Source: Phoenicibacter sp963592435 (GTDB lineage: Bacteria; Actinomycetota; Coriobacteriia; Coriobacteriales; Eggerthellaceae). Taken from it: DNA of 5,220 bases. The position numbers and the translations under genes were made by a program. The DNA is taken from contig CAVAWT010000063.1 of assembly GCA_963592435.1 (NCBI GenBank), positions 1 through 5,220 of the forward strand, read 5' to 3'. Under the pieces are notes generated by a model. It was given only the letters and a program-made list of their open reading frames with translations. It searched no databases and had not been told where the DNA came from. How positions within the stretch are numbered: position 1 is the first letter of the stretch; each line of letters starts with the position of its first letter. Positions 1-5,071 of the stretch are shown in pieces.

Positions 1-2
1 TG

Positions 3-56
3 AACACTTGAAAATCACATTAATTATACAGCAAAGAGAAGTGTTTTTTTTTTTTT
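3..56 (+). terminator. possible rho-independent terminator with T13 tract
   Basis: AACACTT (3-9) is the exact reverse complement of AAGTGTT (39-45), and the right arm runs straight into 13 consecutive T residues (44-56). The arrangement fits a plus-strand intrinsic terminator for a gene left of the window. Against it, the stem is only 7 bp and AT-rich, and the loop is 29 nt. The T run could also be a length-variable homopolymer. Confidence 0.35.
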
Positions 57-89
57 GCAGATTTAAAAAATTTCTACATTTGAAAATAA

Positions 90-104
90 GTTACAACCTG
101 TAAC
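90..104. repeat. short perfect inverted repeat
   Basis: GTTACA (90-95) and TGTAAC (99-104) are perfect reverse complements around ACC. This could be a protein-binding dyad or a small hairpin. Nothing nearby says which, and no gene start lies close to it. Confidence 0.35.
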
Positions 105-117
105 TAATACTGCCACT

Positions 118-242
118 AAGGGGTCTTAAGGGGTCTGACCCCTTGCGTTTCCTCAGCGTACAAAGGGTCTGACCCCTGAGTTTACCCCGCGTACAGAGGG
201 TCTGACCCCTGAGTTTTCCCTGCGTACACAGGGTCTGACCCC
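118..242. repeat. REP-like palindrome array 1 (33-34 bp tandem units)
   Basis: Four copies of GGGTCTGACCC start at 131, 165, 198 and 231, giving periods of 34, 33 and 33 bp. The first extends to an 8+8 bp palindrome, AAGGGGTC-T-GACCCCTT (128-144). A broken half copy, AAGGGGTC, precedes it at 118-125. The spacers resemble one another, with a GAGTTT or GCGTTT part, a C-rich part and then GCGTACA, so whole units have been duplicated. Short extragenic palindromes in clusters are typical of REP elements mobilised by RAYT (IS200-like Y1) transposases. That origin is inferred, since no transposase is in the window. Confidence 0.85.
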
Positions 243-262
243 ATGAATTTCGCTCTAGCATT

Positions 263-283
263 TTTTCATTTTAGAAATGAAAA
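263..283. repeat. AT-rich hairpin
   Basis: TTTTCATTT (263-271) and AAATGAAAA (275-283) are exact reverse complements around the triplet TAG, giving a 9-bp AT-rich stem. It has runs of T and A on its outer sides and lies just after REP-like array 1. It may be part of the repeat cluster. No function can be assigned. Confidence 0.35.
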
Positions 284-315
284 GGCAAACAATGTCTGAC
301 ACCGTTGGTCTGAAG

Positions 316-470
316 CACAAAACGCCTAAGCGAACTCTTGGAAATCAATGAATAATTTTTATTGAATGGGTTTGAGGAGGCGTTTAAGCGAGCAAATCGA
401 GCGCGTTCCGACGAAATGAAATAAAAATTATGAATGGGTTGATTTCCTCGTGTTTGCGTGGCGTTTTGTG
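316..470. repeat. 155-bp imperfect inverted-repeat element, MITE-like
   Basis: Three paired blocks in matching order define two long arms. CACAAAACGCC (316-326) pairs with GGCGTTTTGTG (460-470), GGAAATCAA (340-348) with TTGATTTCC (439-447), and ATAATTTTTATT (352-363) with AATAAAAATTAT (420-431). About 32 bp pair in all. The apical part (364-419) is unpaired or weakly paired and has no open frame of note. TGAATGGGTT occurs as a direct repeat at 363-372 and 431-440. This may be a miniature non-autonomous mobile element or a large structured transcript. I see no clear target-site duplication at its edges. Confidence 0.55.
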
Positions 471-502
471 TTTCTGTAACTCCAAAGGTTCTGACCTCGT
501 GT

Positions 503-533
503 ATTCCTAATGATTACGCTTGAGTTTTACTAA
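503..533 (+). repeat. 31-bp direct repeat, copy 1
   Basis: This stretch matches 680-710 over 31 bp with about five mismatches. Shared blocks are ATTCCTA, ATTACGCT and GTTTTACT. The two copies are 177 bp apart and bracket REP-like array 2, which suggests that a segment was duplicated or that the array sits within a larger repeated unit. Confidence 0.6.
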
Positions 534-578
534 TCCCTATTACCTATTCCCTAAAACCTGTTGCGCGATAGCGCAGCT

Positions 579-658
579 AGGGGTCTGACCCCTTGAAAAA
601 TGGTGGTAACAAAGGGTCTGACCCCTTGCGTTTCCCAGCGCACACAGGGTCTGACCCC
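579..658. repeat. REP-like palindrome array 2
   Basis: Three copies of GGGTCTGACCC start at 581, 614 and 647, exactly 33 bp apart for each step. The first is the longer palindrome AGGGGTC-T-GACCCCT (579-593). The spacer after the second copy (TTGCGTTTCCCAGCGCACA) closely matches the spacers of array 1, so it is the same repeat family. A separate hairpin, TGCGC-GATA-GCGCA (562-575), sits just before the array. Confidence 0.85.
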
Positions 659-679
659 CTGTTAGGTTTTAGGTTTTAG

Positions 680-710
680 ATTCCTAGTAATTACGCTCGG
701 GTTTTACTTA
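680..710 (+). repeat. 31-bp direct repeat, copy 2
   Basis: Second copy of the repeat at 503-533. It runs directly into the first unit of the 59/60-bp tandem array, which starts at 710. The preceding stretch AGGTTTTAG (671-679) is also the reverse complement of CTAAAACCT at 551-559. Confidence 0.6.
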
Positions 711-934
711 AAGTGACTAAGGTCGAACAGATTCGAGTGAGAATGCGACGTAGCGTTTTTTAATTCGTAAAGCGATTGAGAGTGGCTAGATTTGCCCGAA
801 AATGAGCCGTAGCGTTTTTAAAAATGGTAAAGTGACTGAGGTCGCGCAGATTCGAGTGAGAATGCGACGTAGCGTTTTTTAATTCGTAAAGCGATTGAGA
901 GTGGCTAGATTTGCACGAAAATGAGCCGTAGCGT
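710..934. repeat. tandem array of 59/60-bp units in A-B-A-B order, each with a bulged hairpin
   Basis: Unit A (710-768) and its copy (829-887) alternate with unit B (769-828) and its copy (888-934, diverging after the common GTAGCGT). The higher-order period is 119 bp. A and B also resemble each other: each opens with AAAG(T/C)GA(C/T)T and has GTAGCG near the end, followed by a T run in the first three units. Each can form a hairpin. In A the inner arms are ATTC/GAAT (731-734 with 741-744, and 850-853 with 860-863). In B they are ATTT/AAAT (790-793 with 800-803, and 909-912 with 919-922). The outer arms also differ but still pair: CGC/GCG in the second A unit and GGCT/AGCC in both B units. 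No long frame crosses the array. Confidence 0.8.
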
Positions 935-946
935 ACTCACGCTACG
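927..946. terminator. hairpin at the head-to-head repeat junction, possible weak terminator
   Basis: CGTAGCGT (927-934) and ACGCTACG (939-946) form a perfect 8-bp stem around a 4-nt loop. It lies about 40 bp beyond the stop codon of the minus-strand protease gene, where a terminator would be expected. On the minus strand, however, the sequence after the stem has only a short T stretch, so it is at best a weak intrinsic terminator. It arises where a plus-oriented B unit meets the inverted A unit. Confidence 0.4.
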
Positions 947-992
947 TAAGGAGCATTCACAACCCGAAGATGCCGACCTCAGTTCACTTTAC
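927..992 (-). repeat. inverted, diverged copy of array unit A, containing the protease stop codon
   Basis: Read on the minus strand from about 992, this matches unit A (from about 827). It has GTAAAGTG, then ACTGAGGTCG after one extra base, a TTCG block, GAATGC and finally ACGTAGCGT. The copy can form the same kind of hairpin as the array: minus-strand GCAT (973-970) pairs with ATGC (956-953), a 2-nt bulge follows, then TC pairs with GA. The last codons of the protease gene (GTA AAG TGA) fall at the start of this copy, so the element supplies the end of the gene or the gene end is ancestral to the element. Confidence 0.6.
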
Positions 993-3900
993 GCCGTACC
1001 AAGAGATGCCTTCGGCCCTCCACCCAGCTTTAACAAGCTTGTCGTTTTCCGACTTGCTCGCCGTGTAATTATGCGTGCCAACAGTTGCATTGGGGTTATA
1101 TTGGCGATAGAGTGGCACTCCTTCGTCCTCGTCAGAATACCAGCCAACTCCTTCGTCAGACCAACCAGCTTTGATGAGGCTGTCGCGCTCTGACTTATCC
1201 ATAGTGTAGTGATGATCGCCACCTTCGACATATTTGTTATAGAGCCGATAGACTGGTTTATTGGAAGTTTCAGGCGCAATCCAGCCAGTTCCCTCGTTGT
1301 TCCAGCCAAGTTTGACAAGTTTGTCGCGCTCTGACGTGTCGGAAGTGTAGAAATGTTCGCCTGTCCATCTGTTATAGAGCCTGTGCATCGTGTTTGTCTT
1401 AACACTCTCAGCAGTCCACTTCGCATAAAGCTTTATGTCGCCAACACTTCCCTTTTCAATTTTTGTTATCTTTTTGCCCCAATCACCCGAAGTTTCGCCT
1501 AGTTTTGTATACCAACCATCGAAGACATATCCGTCCCTCGAAGGGTTCTTCAAAGTGATCGTCGCAGTGTCTGGAGTATATTCAGAAACTGTGTTAGGAT
1601 TCGCCACTCCGTTCAAATTCTCATAAGAAATCGAATAGGTCAATGCAACCCAATTGGCAGTGAAGGTCAAGTCGCCAGTTGTGCCAGAATAGACATAGAC
1701 AGCCTCATTGCCGCTTGCGTCAGTCCAGCGATCGAACACATAGCCAAGCCTCGTCGGTTCGAGCAACTGAAACGAATCTGTCGCACAAGTGTAAGTCGAA
1801 GGATTCGGATTGCTTGCGCCCGAGCAATTGTTATATTTAATTGCGTAATTATGAAGTTTCCAATTCGCAGTTAAAGTAACGGGCGCGACAGTCCCTTTCG
1901 CAATCTCAGTCACGCGGTTGCCTTCTTCGTCCGTCCAGCCTGTGAAATCATAACCAATTTTGGTGGGATCTTTTAGCTTCAAAGTTTCGTCAGGAGAAAA
2001 ATAGTTCGGATTTGGATTTGTTGCTCCACTCACATTTTCATAATTTATGTTTAACTGTCCCGCGATCCATTTCGCATAAAGCGTCCTGTCGCCAGTCGAT
2101 CCGCTCTCAATTACTTCAACTCTCTTTCCCCAACTACTTCCTGCGCTTCCGTCTTGCGTCCACCATCCATCAAAAGCAAAACCTTCCCTTGTGGCATCAC
2201 TCAACTTAATGTCGTTTTTTAACTCGATCGTGTAGCTTGTCACATTAGGGTTTGTTGCTGCCTCAGTGTTTTTATAATTTATCGAATAATAATGAAGAGT
2301 CCACCTGGCTGTCAATTTGATGTCTCCAATTGTTCCAGCCTCAATCGATTTCACAGGCAACCCGGTCGAATCAGAATACCAATCAACGAAGTCATAACCC
2401 TCTTTAACGGCAGGCACCAAGTCGATTGTTCCAGTTTCAGTGGTGTAGCTTGTTGGATTGGTGTTTGTGCCACCTTTGTCATCGGTGTAGGTTATCGAAT
2501 AGGCATGCAAAGCCCAGCGTGCAAAGAGCTTCTTGTCCCCAGAATCGTCACCTGAAATTGTTGTTACTCGACTTCCCCAATTTCCATCTGTTCCATCGGC
2601 TGTCCACCAGCCCGCGAAGTCATAATCTGTCTTTGTTGCGTCGGCAAATGAGACAACTCCGACACCAGAGATGTATTCATTCGGATTTGCTGAAGCATTT
2701 GTTCCGCCATTTAAAACATATTCAATCTTCGCAGTCCATTTTGCATAAAGAGTCACGTCATGCGTGATTGCGTCGCTAGCGTTGAAAGCTGTCGAAAAAC
2801 TCTTGTCATAATACCAACCGCCAAAAGTAAATCCCGATTTTGTTGGGGTGGAAATTGCGCTGATCTTTCCACCGTCGGTCACTGTTTGTGACGGGATGGT
2901 CGTGCCTCCATTGGAATTGAAAGTGACACTTGAAGTGTTGCCTTGAACAGTCGCATAGCCTTTAACACAAAAGTTGTCTTGTGAGCCTGTCCCAGATGTG
3001 GCAGCTAATGCCGACCACGAATCGCTGTAGCTATATTTATAAAAACTCTCATTGCTGTTAATCACAACCTTTTCAGTGACAGTTGAACCGCCGTAAACTT
3101 TCGCTCTTGGGGCAGATCCCGAAAACCAGATTGCATATTTCTCACCCTTCTCAAGACTAATTGGAGTGTCGAGTTTTATGCTGACGAACCCTTCATAATC
3201 ACTATAATAAGTCCCTTCTGCCTCAGGCGAATCGAGACTGTATGCAACATCGCTTGGAGAAACAGCGTCTTTTTTAAGACGATATACTTTATATTGCATC
3301 GTCGTGCCAGGATTGCAATAATAGGTGCCTATGTGATGAAGTTTTTGTTTTTGATAGGTTGTGTAGACGTTAGAATACCACTCAGTGCCACTCATGTTTG
3401 CCATTTCGTGTGCTCGAAGAAAGTCATACTGATCGATGACTTCAGTGCTGTTGTTGATGTAGGAGCCGTTATAACCGTCCATGTCGAACTCATAAACAGA
3501 GGCTTCATCAAGCGATTTGTCATAATAGGAAAGATAGAAATAGCCACTTTTACCATAGGTCGTTCCATGCGAGTTTTTAACTATGAAAGCACCATTTGCA
3601 GGTGGTTTGTGGTCGGAGTTAAAATTGTCGACAGACCAATTGTCATCATAACCAACGACACACACTGCATGATTGTGCGACATTGTCGTGTCGATGTATT
3701 GCGACATCGTGCTTTCGTTCATATAATCAGGAAGACTCGTTGTGCTGCGATAGGAGATGTCGACGCCGTCTCCATTGTTAATCGCAGCTTTCATCCTGTT
3801 TATGACGGTCATGTTCATCCCGTAACTAACATCAGACCCGCCTGACCTAGCACTTCCAAGATAGGACCATTTTTTTAATCTCGCAAGAGAATAAAAGCGC

Positions 3901-4694
3901 TTTGTGTAGTCATAGCCGCCTTTCTCTTCAAAATTTTCTCTCGTTTTGTCAACCCAAGCGACGTATTTTGAATAACAATCATATTGAAAATCAGAATCAA
4001 GGGCGATTCCACTTCCTTGCATAAACGTGCTCGCCGCAGTTGTCAAGCCCCCTCCTAAATCGAGCTTCGCATTTTTTGGCATGTCTGTTGTGTTTTCCCA
4101 AGCGCCTTCTCCAGCCTGAGTTTTTTGTGATCCACTCAGCTCAGAATCTGAGGTTGGAAGTGCGGTGTAGGCGAACCAAGAAGTGTGCATCGGTGCCAAC
4201 TTCAAAGGAGAATTTCCAGTTTGTTTGGCAATGTTGATCTCAGCTGCCGCATTTGCTGACTGTGCCCAGCAAGTGCCCCACGGGTCTTGCCTTCTGACAG
4301 CACCAACTGTCTCGCGATCGCGCAAGTCCACTTTTTCAGGTAACGTTGCGTCGGAATCAACATCAAAGTCAGAACTTTCAGTGCTGGTCGAAGGTGAAAT
4401 GTCTTCTGTTGAGTGATCGACGAAGCTGATTGCACCTCCTTCTTGCATTGCCTCTTCAATCTCTTCTTGGGAGCGCAGTCGTCCGCTGACTGTCGTGTTT
4501 CGATCTTGTTCCTCCGCACTTGGATAAGTGACTTTAACGCCTGAAGAGGTGACGATCTCCTTAATGTCTTCACTTGCAGAAACTTGAATTGTTTTCAGCA
4601 AATCAGCTGGCAAACATCCAACGACAAGTGTGAAAGAAAGAAAAATGCAAACGATGCACTTTAAATTAATTCTATGATTTATTTGGGTTTTCAT
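984..4694 (-). CDS. secreted papain-like (C1-type) cysteine protease with lectin-like, InlB-type and DUF5648-type repeats
   Basis: 1236 residues, complete. The start is ATG at 4692-4694 with a good ribosome binding site 8 nt upstream; the stop is TGA at 984-986. Residues 1-40 form a signal peptide: a basic start, a hydrophobic core at about 11-27, and either a signal peptidase I site after VSA (38-40) or a lipobox LVVGC with Cys27. Residues 41-118 are an acidic, Ser/Thr-rich linker or propeptide. The protease domain is about 119-405: oxyanion Gln136, nucleophile Cys142 in WGTCWAQS, His342 in HAVCVVGYDDN and Asn374 in IVKNSHGTTYG. Residues about 405-585 resemble the lectin-like domain that follows such proteases in other anaerobes. 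Seven Listeria-Bacteroides repeats (588-1095) and three DUF5648-type repeats (1103-1236) follow. No LPXTG motif or C-terminal membrane segment is seen. It probably degrades proteins or peptides outside the cell or on its surface; the substrate is unknown. It appears to be transcribed alone from its own promoter. Confidence 0.95.
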   Translation of the reverse strand: MKTQINHRINLKCIVCIFLSFTLVVGCLPADLLKTIQVSASEDIKEIVTSSGVKVTYPSAEEQDRNTTVSGRLRSQEEIEEAMQEGGAISFVDHSTEDISPSTSTESSDFDVDSDATLPEKVDLRDRETVGAVRRQDPWGTCWAQSANAAAEINIAKQTGNSPLKLAPMHTSWFAYTALPTSDSELSGSQKTQAGEGAWENTTDMPKNAKLDLGGGLTTAASTFMQGSGIALDSDFQYDCYSKYVAWVDKTRENFEEKGGYDYTKRFYSLARLKKWSYLGSARSGGSDVSYGMNMTVINRMKAAINNGDGVDISYRSTTSLPDYMNESTMSQYIDTTMSHNHAVCVVGYDDNWSVDNFNSDHKPPANGAFIVKNSHGTTYGKSGYFYLSYYDKSLDEASVYEFDMDGYNGSYINNSTEVIDQYDFLRAHEMANMSGTEWYSNVYTTYQKQKLHHIGTYYCNPGTTMQYKVYRLKKDAVSPSDVAYSLDSPEAEGTYYSDYEGFVSIKLDTPISLEKGEKYAIWFSGSAPRAKVYGGSTVTEKVVINSNESFYKYSYSDSWSALAATSGTGSQDNFCVKGYATVQGNTSSVTFNSNGGTTIPSQTVTDGGKISAISTPTKSGFTFGGWYYDKSFSTAFNASDAITHDVTLYAKWTAKIEYVLNGGTNASANPNEYISGVGVVSFADATKTDYDFAGWWTADGTDGNWGSRVTTISGDDSGDKKLFARWALHAYSITYTDDKGGTNTNPTSYTTETGTIDLVPAVKEGYDFVDWYSDSTGLPVKSIEAGTIGDIKLTARWTLHYYSINYKNTEAATNPNVTSYTIELKNDIKLSDATREGFAFDGWWTQDGSAGSSWGKRVEVIESGSTGDRTLYAKWIAGQLNINYENVSGATNPNPNYFSPDETLKLKDPTKIGYDFTGWTDEEGNRVTEIAKGTVAPVTLTANWKLHNYAIKYNNCSGASNPNPSTYTCATDSFQLLEPTRLGYVFDRWTDASGNEAVYVYSGTTGDLTFTANWVALTYSISYENLNGVANPNTVSEYTPDTATITLKNPSRDGYVFDGWYTKLGETSGDWGKKITKIEKGSVGDIKLYAKWTAESVKTNTMHRLYNRWTGEHFYTSDTSERDKLVKLGWNNEGTGWIAPETSNKPVYRLYNKYVEGGDHHYTMDKSERDSLIKAGWSDEGVGWYSDEDEGVPLYRQYNPNATVGTHNYTASKSENDKLVKAGWRAEGISWYGVK
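987..1388 (-). repeat. three DUF5648-type C-terminal repeats (coding)
   Basis: Residues 1103-1236 hold three repeats of about 42-46 residues, each opening with (H/Y)RLYN or YRQYN. Each then has a HFYT, HHYT or HNYT motif, a SERD or SEND motif, and (L/A)GW followed by EG.(G/S)W. The first two are also close at DNA level: the 14-mer TGTCGCGCTCTGAC occurs at 1181 and 1322. Repeats of this kind occur at the ends of surface or secreted hydrolases of Gram-positive bacteria and are thought to act in attachment, which is family knowledge and not shown here. Confidence 0.8.
1410..2933 (-). repeat. seven Listeria-Bacteroides (InlB B-type, Flg_new) repeats (coding)
   Basis: Residues 588-1095 contain seven beta-rich repeats of about 67-76 residues, starting near 588, 656, 731, 802, 879, 949 and 1019. 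The recurring pattern is a (S/N)I.Y-type strand, NPN or a related motif, a GY.F.(G/D)W core (GFTFGGW, YDFAGW, GYDFVDW, GFAFDGW, GYDFTGW, GYVFDRW, GYVFDGW) and a closing L.A.W. They probably form an extended stalk that holds the protease and lectin-like domains away from the C-terminus. Repeat number may vary between strains by recombination. Confidence 0.85.
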
Positions 4695-4702
4695 AATATG
4701 AT

Positions 4703-4709
4703 CCCCTCT
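4703..4709 (-). promoter_or_regulatory. ribosome binding site of the protease gene
   Basis: On the minus strand AGAGGGG lies 8 nt upstream of the ATG at 4694. Its purine-rich sequence and spacing fit a Shine-Dalgarno site and support that ATG as the start, with the signal peptide following directly. Confidence 0.75.
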
Positions 4710-4736
4710 GTAAAAAACTCACCTTAAAACGCTAGT

Positions 4737-4763
4737 ATTATACCACTTTTAGTGCACGTCGAA
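4737..4763 (-). promoter_or_regulatory. extended -10 promoter of the protease gene
   Basis: On the minus strand TGGTATAAT (4745-4737) gives a perfect -10 hexamer TATAAT (4742-4737) with an upstream TG. The best -35 candidate, TTCGAC (4763-4758), is poor and has a short 15-bp spacer, so the extended -10 probably carries recognition. Transcription would begin near 4730, leaving a leader of about 36 nt that contains the ribosome binding site. I see no operator in it. The promoter lies less than 60 bp from REP-like array 3. Confidence 0.7.
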
Positions 4764-4787
4764 GCTCGGAACAGGATCGAGGAGATG

Positions 4788-4843
4788 AAGGGTCCAGAGG
4801 GGTCAGACCCTTTTGTTTCCCAGCGTAGGGAGGGTCTGACCCC
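4788..4843. repeat. REP-like palindrome array 3
   Basis: GGGTCAGACCC (4800-4810) and GGGTCTGACCC (4832-4842) start 32 bp apart. They are separated by a spacer with GTTTCCCAGCG as in array 2, so this is the same family as arrays 1 and 2 on the other side of the protease gene. The central base of the first copy is A instead of T, which is either one substitution or a flipped core. An extra half site, AAGGGTC, lies at 4788-4794. The array ends a few bases before the pilin remnant. Confidence 0.85.
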
Positions 4844-4851
4844 GTGTGTTT

Positions 4852-4998
4852 AAAGAAGAAAAACAACGAATAAGCGGTGACTCTCTCTACAAGGTCAATA
4901 AACAAGTTACCTTCCCACTGGGAACTTACATAATTTATGAGAGTGAGCCACCAACTGGTTACAACAAGTCAGATCAGATTTTTAATGTCAGACTTTGA
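4852..4998 (+). pseudogene. remnant of a SpaA/Cna-B pilin-type domain protein
   Basis: In one frame these 48 codons plus a TGA stop (4996-4998) encode a peptide whose second half reads TFPLGTYIIYESEPPTGY followed by NKSDQIFNV. This matches the closing strands of SpaA-type (prealbumin-like, Cna-B) domains, usually (L/F)PLGTY.I.E..AP.GY followed by a short F.V strand. Upstream the frame is closed by a TGA inside the adjoining REP-like palindrome (4837-4839). The only nearby start is a GTG at 4846 without a ribosome binding site. The signal peptide, the earlier domains and any LPXTG anchor are missing, so this is read as a 3' fragment of a surface or pilin gene cut off next to the REP-like array. 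It could also be a very short expressed peptide, which is less likely. Confidence 0.7.
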
Positions 4999-5036
4999 GA
5001 GTGTGGCGTCCTAAACCGCTAGACGACGGAGTCATT

Positions 5037-5071
5037 AAAAAACCGTCTCTAAACAAAGACGGTTTTCTTTT
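5037..5071. terminator. bidirectional rho-independent terminator
   Basis: AAAACCGTCT (5039-5048) pairs perfectly with AGACGGTTTT (5057-5066) around an 8-nt loop. A T-rich tract follows on the plus strand (5063-5071, broken by one C), and six A at 5037-5042 give six U on the minus strand. It can therefore end transcription from the pilin remnant side (plus) and from the frame to its right (minus). This is the clearest terminator in the window. Confidence 0.85.

Larger units (their letters stand above)
1..983. other. repeat-rich region without a gene
   Basis: No open frame here is convincing. The space is filled by REP-like palindrome arrays, an inverted-repeat element, direct repeats and a 59/60-bp tandem array, each listed separately. 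A TGA triplet at 1-3 followed by a terminator-like structure could mark the end of a plus-strand gene lying left of the window, but no coding sequence of such a gene is visible. I see no recognisable tRNA, rRNA or riboswitch and no clear sigma-70 promoter in this stretch. Confidence 0.7.

Noticed and set aside
118..242. Regularly spaced palindromes resembling a CRISPR array
   Set aside because: The stretches between the palindromes are close variants of each other and not unique spacers. The repeat core is only 11-17 bp, and the same family recurs in two other places.
710..926. Units A and B as a series of intrinsic terminators
   Set aside because: The T runs after GTAGCG in the first three units look suggestive, but they start about 6-9 nt beyond the hairpin stem and the stems are short with a bulge. 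A repeat element is the better reading.
921..1193. 90-codon plus-strand open frame over the 3' end of the protease gene
   Set aside because: It lies mostly antisense to the DUF5648-type repeats and starts inside the tandem array. It has no ribosome binding site and no recognisable protein features.
989..1426. 145-codon minus-strand open frame in another phase within the large gene
   Set aside because: It overlaps the DUF5648-type repeats of the large gene in another frame. The gene's frame shows clear family motifs and this one shows none.
3294..3845. 183-codon plus-strand open frame
   Set aside because: It is fully antisense to the protease domain of the large gene. Its Arg-, Ile- and Val-rich composition is what the complement of that coding strand gives, and I see no start signal.
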